From positions 558,001 to 622,000 of the forward strand of contig JAFDVR010000017.1 of NCBI GenBank assembly GCA_018268855.1: DNA of 64,000 bases. Reading direction: 5' to 3'. Positions 35,003 through 43,760 of this stretch are shown here, in pieces (the first letter of the stretch is position 1; every line of letters starts with the position of its first letter). This DNA comes from Acidobacteriota bacterium (GTDB taxonomy: Bacteria > Acidobacteriota > Terriglobia > Terriglobales > Acidobacteriaceae). The translations under genes and the position numbers were made by a program. The notes below the pieces were generated by a model, which saw nothing but the letters and a program-made list of their open reading frames with translations, made no database searches and had not been told where the DNA came from.

Positions 35003-36274
35003 TTAGCCGAGTTCGGGGGCGAAGAGGTCTTTCATGGTTTCGCGGCGGCGGATGAGGCGGGACTTGCCGTTTTCTATGAGGACTTCTGCGGGGCGGGTGC
35101 GGGTGTTGTAGTTCGACGCGAGCGACATGCCGTAGGCTCCGGCGTCGAGCAGGGCTATGAGATCGCCGCGTTTTACGGGGGCGAGTTCGCGGTCGCGAGC
35201 GAAGAAGTCTCCGCTCTCGCAGACCGGGCCTACTACGTCTACTTTTTTGCCCTTCGCCTTGGTCTGCTTTACGGGAACGATCTCGTGGTGCGCGTGGTAG
35301 AGCGCGGGACGGATGAGGTCGTTCATGGCGGCGTCGGCAATAACGAAGGTTTTTGCGCCATTCTTTTTGGTGAAGAGCACTTCGCTGACAAGAGCGCCGG
35401 CCTGCGCGACGATGAAGCGGCCGGGTTCGAGCAGAAGCGTGATGTCGAGCGGGCCGAGCGCGCGCTTGAGGGCTTCGGCGTATTTGGCAACTTGTTTGGC
35501 GGGTTCGAAGTTGCCAACGCCGTAGTCGATGCCGAGGCCGCCGCCTGCGTCTGCGTAGCGGATATGGTGGCCGTCTTTGCGGAGCTGTTTGATGAGTGCG
35601 ATGACGCGCGCCAGCGCAGACTCGAAGGGTTCCACGCTGCGAATCTGCGAGCCGATGTGGACGCTGACGCCGCTGGCTTCGAGCCACTTGTTGCCCTTTG
35701 CACGAGCGTAGACCTTGCGCGCGAGTTTGATGTTGATGCCGAACTTGTGTTCGCTGAGCCCGGTGGAGATGTAGGGGTGCGTTTCGGCGAAGACGTCTGG
35801 ATTGACGCGCAGGGCGAAGCGCGCCTTGATCTTGAGTTTGGCGGCGCGCTCGGCGAGGAGGTCGAGTTCTTCTTCGCTTTCGACGTTGAATTGCAGAATG
35901 CCTTCGCGGAGTGCGAGATCGATTTCGGCGGGCTGCTTGCCTACTCCTGAGAAGACGACGCGGCCGCAAACTTCCGCTTTCTTCTTCCCTGCTGCGCGGA
36001 TGACGCGTTCGAGTTCGCCGCCACTTACGATGTCGAAACCGCAGCCTTGTTTGGCGAGCAGCTTGAGGATGCCGATGGCGGAGTTGGCTTTGACGGCATA
36101 GCAGACGAGATGGCCGCGGTCGGCGAATTCGCGCTGGAACATCTGCGCGCGTTCGGCGATCTGGTTTGCGGAGTACACGTAGAGCGGCGTGCCGAACTGC
36201 GCTGCTAATGCAGCGAGCGGCACGCCGTCACACACCAGCTCACCGCCGCTATAGCCAAATGGTCTTGCAGTCAA
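35003..36274 (-). CDS. lysA: Diaminopimelate decarboxylase
   Basis: 423 residues from TTG 36274, supported by AAGGAAGG nine bases upstream; longer frames overlap the PspC gene. The enzyme removes CO2 from meso-diaminopimelate to give lysine. The PLP lysine is K62 in CYAVKANS; the alanine-racemase-type barrel shows GFDIVSGGEL, SVHIGSQI and DAGGGLGIDYG; and GPVCESGDFFARDR supplies the C-terminal active-site Cys. The frame ends in RETMKDLFAPELG. The gene is 19 bases after the PspC gene on the same strand. Confidence 0.93.
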   Translation of the reverse strand: MTARPFGYSGGELVCDGVPLAALAAQFGTPLYVYSANQIAERAQMFQREFADRGHLVCYAVKANSAIGILKLLAKQGCGFDIVSGGELERVIRAAGKKKAEVCGRVVFSGVGKQPAEIDLALREGILQFNVESEEELDLLAERAAKLKIKARFALRVNPDVFAETHPYISTGLSEHKFGINIKLARKVYARAKGNKWLEASGVSVHIGSQIRSVEPFESALARVIALIKQLRKDGHHIRYADAGGGLGIDYGVGNFEPAKQVAKYAEALKRALGPLDITLLLEPGRFIVAQAGALVSEVLFTKKNGAKTFVIADAAMNDLIRPALYHAHHEIVPVKQTKAKGKKVDVVGPVCESGDFFARDRELAPVKRGDLIALLDAGAYGMSLASNYNTRTRPAEVLIENGKSRLIRRRETMKDLFAPELG

Positions 36275-36293
36275 AACTTCGGTTCCTTCCTTT

Positions 36294-36623
36294 TTACGCG
36301 GCGGGTGGTGGAGGCGGCATTGTGCCTGGGGGCAGGCTGTAGTCGGCTTCCGGAATAACGACCCATCCAATGAGATACGCCAAGATGCCTGTGCCTGCAC
36401 CCAGCACAAGCACTACCAGAATAATGCGGACGAGAGTGACGTCCCAATTCTGATACTGTGCGATGCCCTGACAGACACCTGCGATCATGCGACCTTCGCG
36501 TGGACGGACGAGGCGTTTAACGCGGCCTGCGTAAGGTGTTTCCTGAATCTCTTGCAGCATGCCGCAGGTGGGACAATAACGCGCGCCTGCGGGGACCTGC
36601 GTTCCACACTTTGCACAAAACAT
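36294..36623 (-). CDS. PspC-domain membrane protein with N-terminal zinc ribbon
   Basis: 109 residues. Cys3, Cys6, Cys17 and Cys20 form a zinc ribbon (FCAKCGT, then RYCPTCG). Residues ~38-92 are a PspC domain (RMIAGVCQGIAQYQNWDVTL and one long membrane helix, ending GWVVIPEA). The tail is Pro-rich. PspC proteins take part in envelope-stress signalling, but the zinc ribbon fusion suggests a variant role. A GGAGG ribosome site precedes the ATG. Confidence 0.85.
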   Translation of the reverse strand: MFCAKCGTQVPAGARYCPTCGMLQEIQETPYAGRVKRLVRPREGRMIAGVCQGIAQYQNWDVTLVRIILVVLVLGAGTGILAYLIGWVVIPEADYSLPPGTMPPPPPAA

Positions 36624-36970
36624 GACCAGCCCTCCTGATCGAACTTATTGTTCCATACGTATGCGGTGAGGTGGTGGTTCAATGCGTGGAAAAGGCCCGG
36701 GGCTGAAGTCTCTTTTGTTGTGGATCAGAGGCCTGAAGGCCCCTGCTCTCTCCGAGTCGCGCCGTTGGCGCGAGGCGATGCTGCGCATCGCGGAAAAGCA
36801 GATTCCTCACTTCGCTCGGAATGACAATCCTTTGGGATATTGAATGTTTGACTCGCTAACAGAACCTACCCTTTCGCAAAAAGCGTGAAAGGATGGCACC
36901 CAACGCGAGGACTCTTTGCCGCGGTTAGGATGACAATGTCTCGGTGACGACGGTTCTAAGCGTGCGTACG
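36624..36970. other. Repeat-rich intergenic region
   Basis: 347 bases without a gene. It contains GGGGCTGAAGTC, GGCCTGAAGGCCCC, and TTCCTCACTTCGCTCGGAAT, related to the region at 34.7 kb, and the palindrome at 36866. Confidence 0.6.
36866..36901. repeat. Dispersed palindromic element, copy 2
   Basis: CTACCCTTTCGC, AAAAA, then GCGTGAAAGGATGGCACC, nearly the same as the copy at 34907. The one change in the right arm (GCGT for GCGC) makes a G-T pair. Confidence 0.75.
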
Positions 36971-38209
36971 TTAGTGGCCGGTGTAGGATTTGCGGATGTA
37001 TTTGCGGGCGTCGTCGGCTTGAGATTGGTCGCCTCCGGGGGCGGCGGCGAGGCGGTACTGGGTAATGGCTTCGTTGCGTTTGTGGAGGAGATCGAACATC
37101 ATGCCGGCGTTGAGTTGGGCGCGTTTGCGCATCCAGTCGCTGCAGTTGGGTTGTTTGGCGGCGGCGAGGTAGTCGTTGAGTGCGGACTGGATGTCGTTCT
37201 GACCGCGCTCTGTTTCTGCGAGGCCGAAGTGCGCTAGGGCGAGACGCGGGTCGATGAAGTAGCCGTGCTTGTTGGCGTCGGCCAGGACGGCGCGGTATTC
37301 GGCGATGGCTTGCGGACCGTGCCCCGCGTCCTTGGTGAGGTTGGCGACTTCGAGACGGTAGAGATAGTTGTGCGGGTACATGGCGGCGAGGCGTTTTGAG
37401 ACGACGATGGCGTCGTTGTAGCGGCCGTCGTGGCGAAGGAAAAGACTCATTGCCGTCATGGACTCGACCTTGGTGAGCGTGCAGTGTTCGCTGCAATCGC
37501 GCAGAAGAGCGAGACCTTTTTCTTTGCTGCCGCCTACGCCGACGATGCCTACGATGAAGCGCAGCCAACGCGGAAGACTGGCAACGGCGAATTGCTGGAT
37601 GCCTACGGCCATCTTTGCGTCGGTGTAGTTGGGGTCGATCTTGAGAGCGTCTTCTGCGTCGGAGCGCGATTGCAGGCCCTGTTTGGCTGCGCCGGCGAAG
37701 CTGTGGTCGGCGAGCGTCATGAACGCGGCGTGGATACCCTTTGCGTAGGAGCGGGCGAAGTAGCAGTCTTTATCGCGCTTGTTGTTGTCGATGCGTTTGT
37801 CGCAGATGTTAATGACGGAATTCGTCAACGCTTCAATGCGTTGGCGCACGGCAGGGTTGATCTGCACTTTGCGATTGCTGGAGAGAAAGTTTTCGCGCGC
37901 GTAATAGGTGGTGTCGAGCAGGTCCTGATTGTAGAGTTCGCGGAACTCGACGACGGTGAGCAGAAGGCCGAGCACCATGGGGTCATTCGGGTGCGCTTTG
38001 AGGATGGTTTCGAAGCGCTGCTGCGCGCCATCGTAATCGAGATTGTAGAAACGATCCATGGCCTGACGGACTGCGGCATCGTTAGCAAGCGGGTAGGTGG
38101 TATCGGCGTATGCCTGTTTTTGAGTGAGCACAAGAGTGAGGATTATGACCGCTGCGCAAAATATTTGTTTGACCGAACAAGAGCTTCGCGCATAGGTTGG
38201 ATACTTCAT
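36971..38209 (-). CDS. Exported TPR protein of unknown function
   Basis: 412 residues from ATG 38209, the first codon that opens a signal peptide (SCSVKQIFCAAVIILTLVL, cut near YADT); longer frames cross the divergent small gene. The mature part is a series of tetratricopeptide-like helices (YNLDYDGAQQRFETILKAHP, then SRSDAEDALKIDPNYTDAK and DIQSALNDYLAAAKQ). TPR proteins scaffold other proteins. No enzymatic motif is seen. A second TPR-tail protein gene lies nearby at 38.7 kb. Confidence 0.78.
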   Translation of the reverse strand: MKYPTYARSSCSVKQIFCAAVIILTLVLTQKQAYADTTYPLANDAAVRQAMDRFYNLDYDGAQQRFETILKAHPNDPMVLGLLLTVVEFRELYNQDLLDTTYYARENFLSSNRKVQINPAVRQRIEALTNSVINICDKRIDNNKRDKDCYFARSYAKGIHAAFMTLADHSFAGAAKQGLQSRSDAEDALKIDPNYTDAKMAVGIQQFAVASLPRWLRFIVGIVGVGGSKEKGLALLRDCSEHCTLTKVESMTAMSLFLRHDGRYNDAIVVSKRLAAMYPHNYLYRLEVANLTKDAGHGPQAIAEYRAVLADANKHGYFIDPRLALAHFGLAETERGQNDIQSALNDYLAAAKQPNCSDWMRKRAQLNAGMMFDLLHKRNEAITQYRLAAAPGGDQSQADDARKYIRKSYTGH

Positions 38210-38233
38210 TGGTATCTCGCTTTCTCTGCAGCC

Positions 38234-38665
38234 ATGACTCGTCAAGATCTTCTTAAGCTTCTTATCGCGCACGCTCGAACGAACGGATTCAAGTTTAAGC
38301 CGTGGTTCGTTCAGCACAGCGGCCGTCCGTGGGTGACGGCGGAAGACGCTGTGACCTGGCTGGGTGTTGGACGCCGATCGTACATGCTGCTGTTTTCTCC
38401 AGAGTTTGCGCAGAGCTTCTGGAAGAGCGGCGAACAGATCACGTTTGCGGTCCCGCAGCAGGAGTTTCAGCGGGTGTTGCCCAATGGCAAGGTGCTGACG
38501 GTAAAGCGCAAGGCGTTTACACGGCGAACATCGCGTCCTGATGTATGGAAATATCACTTGCGTGAGATGGCTGCATCGGAAGAACCGCTGCGATATCTGC
38601 GCAAATATTTGCACATTGAAGAGGCGCTGGAAGAGGAAGCGCCACACGAAACACGTGAGGCGTGA
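38234..38665 (+). CDS. Small conserved-looking protein of unknown function
   Basis: 143 residues from ATG 38234. There is no signal peptide or membrane segment. It contains GRPWVTAEDAVTWLGVGRR, a helix-turn-helix-like stretch, then SYMLLFSPEFAQSFW and an acidic C-terminus (EEALEEEAP). The gene is divergent from the TPR gene with 24 bases between start codons and converges on the next TPR gene with a four-base gap. I do not recognise a family. Confidence 0.6.
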   Translation: MTRQDLLKLLIAHARTNGFKFKPWFVQHSGRPWVTAEDAVTWLGVGRRSYMLLFSPEFAQSFWKSGEQITFAVPQQEFQRVLPNGKVLTVKRKAFTRRTSRPDVWKYHLREMAASEEPLRYLRKYLHIEEALEEEAPHETREA

Positions 38666-38669
38666 CACG

Positions 38670-39482
38670 CTACTTCTTCCCTGCTTTCTTATCCGATTTA
38701 GACTGCGTGTTGAGATGATCGAACGCGCGCTGCGCGGCTTTGGTGTGGTCACCGTCGGGCTCAAGCCGCAGGTATTCGGCGTAGTGCTGGCGGGCTTCGT
38801 CGAGCTTGCCTAATTTTTCAGCGGTCTGTGCCCAGCCAAAATGGGCTTCACTTTCTTCGGGGTCGTGCTCGACGGCGTCTTTGTAGCGGAGGTAGGCGCC
38901 GGCGTAATTACCGTCATTCGTGTAAAACTTTGCGACTTTGAGGTCGTCAGGCACGCGGTTCTCTTCGTTGCGGAGACGGGTTTCTTCTTCTGCCTTGGAG
39001 CGGCGCGTGCCGTAGTTGGGCAGGGGCGCGGCTTTGATAGGAGCGTCGTCGCTTTGGGTGGTGGGCGCGGGCTCATCCTGCATGGAGGAGCTGCTGGAAC
39101 TCATGCCGGGGTCAGCAGGTGGCTGGGAAAAATCGGGTTGCGAAGAGGTGGACGGCTGCTCGTTCGGCTGCGGAGTTTCGCCTTCGGGGAGTGGCGCTTT
39201 TTGCGAGTCTTCGGTGGGGAACGGAAAGCGATCGCGGGTGGATTGCGGCGCGCTGGAAGAGGAAGGTGCTTGTGGCGTTTGTACCGTGGGTGGTTGCTGG
39301 CTGTCTTCACCAGGAAATGGAAAGCGTTCTGAAGTGGATTGAGGATGTTCTTGCGGTGCTTGCGGCTTGATGCACTGCGGCTTGGACTTATCGCACTCGA
39401 TGGAGGGTGCGGGGTTCTGCGCCACGCTCACGAGCGCGAGGCTTAAGCCGGCGGCAATCCATAGACGGTTCATCATTTCCAT
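38670..39482 (-). CDS. Exported protein with Pro/Ser-rich repeats and a C-terminal TPR
   Basis: 270 residues from ATG 39482; ATG 39476 and 39473 are close alternatives. A signal peptide (RLWIAAGLSLALVSVAQ) is followed by a low-complexity Pro/Gln/Ser stretch that contains two copies of the motif RFPFPxEDSQ about 30 residues apart. The C-terminal 100 residues form TPR-like helices (YAGAYLRYKDAVEHDPEESE, then KLDEARQHYAEYLRLEPDG). It probably anchors or scaffolds in the periplasm. Function unknown. Confidence 0.72.
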   Translation of the reverse strand: MEMMNRLWIAAGLSLALVSVAQNPAPSIECDKSKPQCIKPQAPQEHPQSTSERFPFPGEDSQQPPTVQTPQAPSSSSAPQSTRDRFPFPTEDSQKAPLPEGETPQPNEQPSTSSQPDFSQPPADPGMSSSSSSMQDEPAPTTQSDDAPIKAAPLPNYGTRRSKAEEETRLRNEENRVPDDLKVAKFYTNDGNYAGAYLRYKDAVEHDPEESEAHFGWAQTAEKLGKLDEARQHYAEYLRLEPDGDHTKAAQRAFDHLNTQSKSDKKAGKK

Positions 39483-39553
39483 TAGACGCGGGAGGGATGG
39501 CTTCGGTCTAACGGTACTTGCTGCTTGGCGGCGTTGCTGTTTCACTACTGCTT

Positions 39554-39997
39554 ATGGCCGATCTGATTATTCGTTCTTCCGCGATTCATGCTGCTGGGTG
39601 TTACACGCTTTCCCCGATCAGGAAAGGCGCGATTGTGGTGGAGTATGACGGGCCGCGTGTGGCGAAGTCGGTTGCCGACGAGCGGTACTCTGCGCGTCCG
39701 GTGACGTATCTGTTTGGGCTGGAAGGGACGGATACGGTGATCGATGGGTTTTCGGCGGCGATGTTTATCAATCACTGCTGCGATCCGAATTGCGAGTCGG
39801 AAGAAGAGGATGGGCGCGTGTTCATTCGCGCTGTGAGGAACATCAAGGCCGGTGAAGAGCTGACATACATGTACAACCTGTATGACTCGGATGATGACGA
39901 TGAGCAGCCTTGTTTTTGCGGATCGCCGAAGTGCAGGAAGACGATGTTCTCGGATGCCGAGGTGCGACGGCGTAAGCGTTTGGCGGCGAAGAAGTAG
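39554..39997 (+). CDS. SET-domain protein-lysine methyltransferase
   Basis: 147 residues from ATG 39554, where ADLIIRSSAIHAAGCYT matches the usual start of these small proteins; a TTG at 39518 would add twelve residues. The SET core is intact: a GxG-like CYTLSPIRKGAIVVEY, NHCCDPNCE (the NHxCxPN SAM-binding motif), GEELTYMYNLY (the ELTYxY motif) and a post-SET CFCGSPKCR that binds zinc. It would methylate lysine on a protein in the cytoplasm; the bacterial substrate is unknown. It converges on the MFS gene with two bases between. Confidence 0.85.
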   Translation: MADLIIRSSAIHAAGCYTLSPIRKGAIVVEYDGPRVAKSVADERYSARPVTYLFGLEGTDTVIDGFSAAMFINHCCDPNCESEEEDGRVFIRAVRNIKAGEELTYMYNLYDSDDDDEQPCFCGSPKCRKTMFSDAEVRRRKRLAAKK

Positions 39998-39999
39998 AT

Positions 40000-41238
40000 T
40001 TATGCGGCGAGGGTGATGGTGGTGTCCTGCCGTTTGCCGCGGGTTTGCCACCAGAGGGTGAAGACGGCGATGGCGGCGAGGTTCGTGAGGGCGTCGAAGC
40101 CGGCTATGACGCGGGGGCCGTATGTTGGGCCGAAGTGGTCGCCTACGCGTCCGCAGAGGAAGACCATGTAGACAACGGGCAGATTGCCGATGGCGTTGAG
40201 CAGGGTGTAACGCGTGCTCTGGCGGCGGCCGCCTTCTCCCATAGTTTGGAGGACGAGGCCGGTGTAGGTGCCGTAGCAGAGTCCGGTGGCGAAGTTGGAA
40301 CAGATGAGGCCGGTGATGAGGACCCAGGGTGCGACCGGGCCGAGGGCTACTCCTCCAGTGACGAGCATGTAGAGCGCGGCTGAGCCCATATAGGGCACCA
40401 TGCGGTTCCACTTGGCGGGCCAGAGGATGGCGCAGAGTGAGCCGATAGCTGTGGCGATGCCGCCGCCGAATCCATTGGCGAAAGCGAGTTGGGTGCCGGT
40501 GGCGCCGTACTCGTGAGTGAGTCCACCCATGAGGGACTGCATGGCCCCGGTGCCAATGGGCGAGGCGAGGACGAGCATGCCAGGCAGGTTCTTCCAGTTG
40601 AAGAACATCTGCGTGAGTTCCCTGCCCATGTCTTTGAAGGTGGCGCCGAGTTTTTCTGCGTGCTTTTCGCGGTGCGGTTCATGGACGGCGAGCGCGGTGA
40701 GTGCAGTGGGTACGCATCCGGCGAGGATGACGAGCGCCAGCAGCGCGTTGCCGTGATGCGCCGCGAGCAGGAGGATGATGCCTCCGGCGATGGAGCCTGC
40801 GCCGAGGTTTCCGCCTTGAATCCAGCCGCCTACTTTGGCTTTTTCTTCTTTGGTGAGGAGGGAGCCCATCATGCCGCCCGAGGCTGCGCTGACCAGTGTG
40901 GCCATGGCGCTTCCGAAGAAGATGAGCAGGATGGCGAGGCGGAGGTGGGTGTTGAGGATGACGAGGCCTGCGCCTGCGAGCACACCGGAGAGGATGCCGA
41001 CGAGTGCGGCCCAGACCTTGCGGCGAAAGAAGAAGTCCACGATGGGCGCGTAGAGGAAGTAGAAGGTAATGGGCACCTGCATGAGCGCGACGGTGCTGCC
41101 GATTTCGCCGATGCTCATGCCGGCGCGGCGCAGCAGGAAAGCGATGGACGTGGTGAAGAGGCCCGTGGTGACGACGCCGTACGGGATGTCGAGTGCGGCG
41201 TAAAGCCAGAGGGGTGTCCGTTTTTGATTTGGGCCCAT
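40000..41238 (-). CDS. MFS permease, AmpG-like (PAT family)
   Basis: 412 residues with 12 hydrophobic segments. The N-terminus DIPYGVVTTGLFTTSIAFLL and the VALMQVPITFYFLYAPIVD loop resemble AmpG-type peptide/acetyl-CoA transporters. In AmpG these import anhydromuropeptides for peptidoglycan recycling; that substrate is not certain here. The gene is divergent from dnaX, with 71 bases between start codons that must hold both promoters. Confidence 0.72.
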   Translation of the reverse strand: MGPNQKRTPLWLYAALDIPYGVVTTGLFTTSIAFLLRRAGMSIGEIGSTVALMQVPITFYFLYAPIVDFFFRRKVWAALVGILSGVLAGAGLVILNTHLRLAILLIFFGSAMATLVSAASGGMMGSLLTKEEKAKVGGWIQGGNLGAGSIAGGIILLLAAHHGNALLALVILAGCVPTALTALAVHEPHREKHAEKLGATFKDMGRELTQMFFNWKNLPGMLVLASPIGTGAMQSLMGGLTHEYGATGTQLAFANGFGGGIATAIGSLCAILWPAKWNRMVPYMGSAALYMLVTGGVALGPVAPWVLITGLICSNFATGLCYGTYTGLVLQTMGEGGRRQSTRYTLLNAIGNLPVVYMVFLCGRVGDHFGPTYGPRVIAGFDALTNLAAIAVFTLWWQTRGKRQDTTITLAA

Positions 41239-41309
41239 GGGGCGAGTATCTACGGAAACGAGGTTTCAACAAAGCTATTCTTCTGCGACGCGTAAAATAG
41301 TCCACACGC

Positions 41310-43298
41310 ATGGCATACCAGGTACTCGCCCGCAAATATCGTCCGCTCCAGTTTTCTGACGTTGCTGGGCAGGACCACGTGACGCGCACGCTGAAGAATG
41401 CGCTGGAGCAGGGGCGCATTGCGCATGGCTACATCTTTAGCGGGCACCGCGGCATTGGTAAGACGACAATTGCGCGCATCCTGGCTTCGGCGCTGAACTG
41501 CCACTTCCCTATCGGATCGCCGGAGCGGCCTACGACCGAGCCTTGCCTGAAGTGCGACTCTTGCATCGAGATTCGCCAGGGCAACGCGGTGGACGTGCTG
41601 GAGATTGACGCGGCCACCAATCGCGGCATTGATGAGATTCGCGAGTTGCGCGATGCGGCGCGGTATCGGCCGGCGCGTGACAAGTACAAGATCATCATTC
41701 TGGACGAGGCGCACCAGATCACCGATGCGGCCTTCAATGCCCTGCTGAAGACGCTGGAGGAGCCGCCTGAGCACATCGTGTTTATGATGGCGACGACGGA
41801 GCCGGAGAACATTCCGCAGACGATCCGTTCGCGGTGCCAGCATTACTCGTTCCATGCGGTGAAGCTGGAAGACATTCTGACGCAATTGCGGCTGATTGCC
41901 ACGGCGGAGAATATTTCAGCGGATGAGTCTGCGCTGGCGCTACTGGCTGAGGCCGGTGACGGGTCGATGCGCGATGCGTTGAGCATCATGGACCAGGCGA
42001 TTGCGTCTGCGCCAGTTGTGGATGAGAAGCCTGTTCTGGATGCGAGCCAGATTCGCGACCTGATGGGGTCGATGCCGAACACGATCTTTGAACAGATCAT
42101 GGAGGCTGTTTCAGCGAACTCTGCTGCAGACGTGCTGACGATTGCGGGGCGGCTGCTGGATAGCGGCAACTCGCCTGCGCAGATTGCGCGGCAGATGGTG
42201 CGGTATCTGCGGAACTGCACGGTCGCGAAGATTGCGAACCTTACTCCGGACAATGCGCACTCCGACCTGTTGCAGATTTCGCAGGAAGAGAGCCGCCGCG
42301 CTGCGCGCACGGCGATGCTGTTTAGCGAGGAAGAACTGACGCGGTTTTTGCAGATGATGCTGCGAACGTTTGACGATCTCGGGTTCCGGCAGGAGCAGCG
42401 GCTGCATCTTGAGCTTGGGTTGTTGAAGCTGGTGCATCTGCAGCGGTTGATTCCGATGGAGGAGTTGCTGAGCGCGTTTCCAACGACGGGTGGAAACGGT
42501 GGATCGGGTGCTCCGAGGAGTACGACACCGCGCCCAGCGAGTGCTGCGCCTCCTGCTTCGACAGGTGCTGCGCGCACCGCGCCTGTGGCGAGTGCTCCCG
42601 TAAGTGCTCCTGCTACACCTGTTTCTGCTCCAGCACAACCGGCCAAAACAGAAACGCCGGTGGCTTCGCCGTTTTCTCCGTTTGCGCAGAAGGAGCCTGT
42701 GGCGGATACGCCGCGAGTTGCTCCGCAGTCTGCCGCGCCCATTGCTACGACGATCACGAATGGATCGCTCGCAGTGGCGGAAGCGCCAGCACCCGCAGCG
42801 CCTCCGCAGGTCGGCATTATTGAGGACATGGCTGCGTCGATTGCGCCTGTTGCTGATGTTATTTCTGCACCGGATGAAGAGGCGTTGCCACCTGCTGAGG
42901 TTGGAAGCGAAGCCGATCAACTTCGCGCTGCCGTCGTGGAAGCCTTGTTTGCCACGAAGAACCAGACGAATGCCGCGGAAAAACTTGATGACGCGGAGTG
43001 GACGGTTGTGGGTGGCGAGCTTCGTGTGCAGACCGATCTTTCGCCGGCAATGTTGAAGATGATGATTCGGCCTGAGACGGATGCGATCATCAAGTCCACG
43101 CTACGCAGCAAGGACGCTGCCGGGTTGAAGATTGTTTTTCTACCGGTAGACAAGACCAAGCCCGCGGCTGAAAAGAAATCGAACAAACCGGCGCGTACAG
43201 GCAGCGTGCAGGCGATGGCGCTGGAGCATCCGATTGTGCAGGAAGCGCAGAAGCTGTTTCGCGCTGAAGTGACGACCGTGCGCGATCTGCGCAAGTAA
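41310..43298 (+). CDS. dnaX: DNA polymerase III subunit gamma/tau
   Basis: 662 residues. The clamp-loader ATPase core is intact: Walker A FSGHRGIGKTTIAR, a four-Cys zinc module (LNCHF, then CLKCDSC), the Walker B DEAH in IIILDEAHQI, and the sensor FMMATTEPENIPQTI. After about residue 390 comes a Pro/Ala/Ser-rich linker and a C-terminal domain that should contact DnaB and the alpha subunit. A frameshift site for gamma production was not identified. It is followed by ybaB and recR in the classic dnaX-ybaB-recR order. Confidence 0.96.
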   Translation: MAYQVLARKYRPLQFSDVAGQDHVTRTLKNALEQGRIAHGYIFSGHRGIGKTTIARILASALNCHFPIGSPERPTTEPCLKCDSCIEIRQGNAVDVLEIDAATNRGIDEIRELRDAARYRPARDKYKIIILDEAHQITDAAFNALLKTLEEPPEHIVFMMATTEPENIPQTIRSRCQHYSFHAVKLEDILTQLRLIATAENISADESALALLAEAGDGSMRDALSIMDQAIASAPVVDEKPVLDASQIRDLMGSMPNTIFEQIMEAVSANSAADVLTIAGRLLDSGNSPAQIARQMVRYLRNCTVAKIANLTPDNAHSDLLQISQEESRRAARTAMLFSEEELTRFLQMMLRTFDDLGFRQEQRLHLELGLLKLVHLQRLIPMEELLSAFPTTGGNGGSGAPRSTTPRPASAAPPASTGAARTAPVASAPVSAPATPVSAPAQPAKTETPVASPFSPFAQKEPVADTPRVAPQSAAPIATTITNGSLAVAEAPAPAAPPQVGIIEDMAASIAPVADVISAPDEEALPPAEVGSEADQLRAAVVEALFATKNQTNAAEKLDDAEWTVVGGELRVQTDLSPAMLKMMIRPETDAIIKSTLRSKDAAGLKIVFLPVDKTKPAAEKKSNKPARTGSVQAMALEHPIVQEAQKLFRAEVTTVRDLRK

Positions 43299-43325
43299 GC
43301 ATCTCATTACACAAAGAAGACTGTT

Positions 43326-43649
43326 ATGAATCTCTCTGATCTCGCGAAGATGAAAGACATGATGGGCCAGGCCCGCCAGATGCAGGAAGAGATGGAGGCC
43401 AAGCTTGCGGCCACCGTCGTAGAAGCCTCCACCGGCGGCGGCATGGTGACGGCGCGCATGAACGGCCGCAAGGAACTGCTGCGTCTGAAGATCGATCCGG
43501 CTGCGCTGACTGCGTCTGCACCGAACGACATTGAGATGCTGGAAGACCTGATTACCGCTGCGGTGAATGAAGCCGGGCGCAAGGCAGATGAGGCGATGAA
43601 ATCGTCAATGTCTGGTTTGCTGGGCGGGTTGAATCTGCCGGGCATGTAG
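43326..43649 (+). CDS. ybaB: YbaB/EbfC family nucleoid-associated protein
   Basis: 107 residues. NLSDLAKMKDMMGQARQMQ, then EMEAKLAATVVEA, is the coiled N-terminus of the family, and a beta segment (VTARMNGRKELLRLKIDPA) plus a helical Gly-rich end (GLLGGLNLPGM) complete it. It binds DNA as a small dimeric protein. It sits 27 bases after dnaX and 111 bases before recR. Confidence 0.94.
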   Translation: MNLSDLAKMKDMMGQARQMQEEMEAKLAATVVEASTGGGMVTARMNGRKELLRLKIDPAALTASAPNDIEMLEDLITAAVNEAGRKADEAMKSSMSGLLGGLNLPGM

Positions 43650-43651
43650 AG

Positions 43652-43755
43652 AGTTGTTAGTTCTTAGTTGTTAGTTTTTAGTAAGAGCTATTACTCGTTA
43701 TCTTTTATTGACTGCGCAAAGCGCACTAACAACTGAGGCTGACAACTAACAACTG
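43652..43755. repeat. TTGTTAGT repeat pair between ybaB and recR
   Basis: AGTTGTTAGTTCTTAGTTG and following bases on the left (43652-43681) face ACTAACAACTGAGGC and ACAACTAACAACTGC on the right (43725-43755) as inverted, imperfect direct repeats. Confidence 0.7.
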
Positions 43756-43760
43756 CATTT

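Noticed and set aside
34977..35969. A 330-codon Arg-rich frame overlapping lysA
   Set aside because: Composition is that of a wrong frame in a GC-rich gene; lysA has intact motifs.
37430..38233. A long upstream extension of the small plus-strand gene at 38234
   Set aside because: It is antisense to the TPR gene; the true start is the ATG at 38234.
41843..42829. A 328-codon open frame antisense to dnaX
   Set aside because: Low-complexity shadow of dnaX without domain features.
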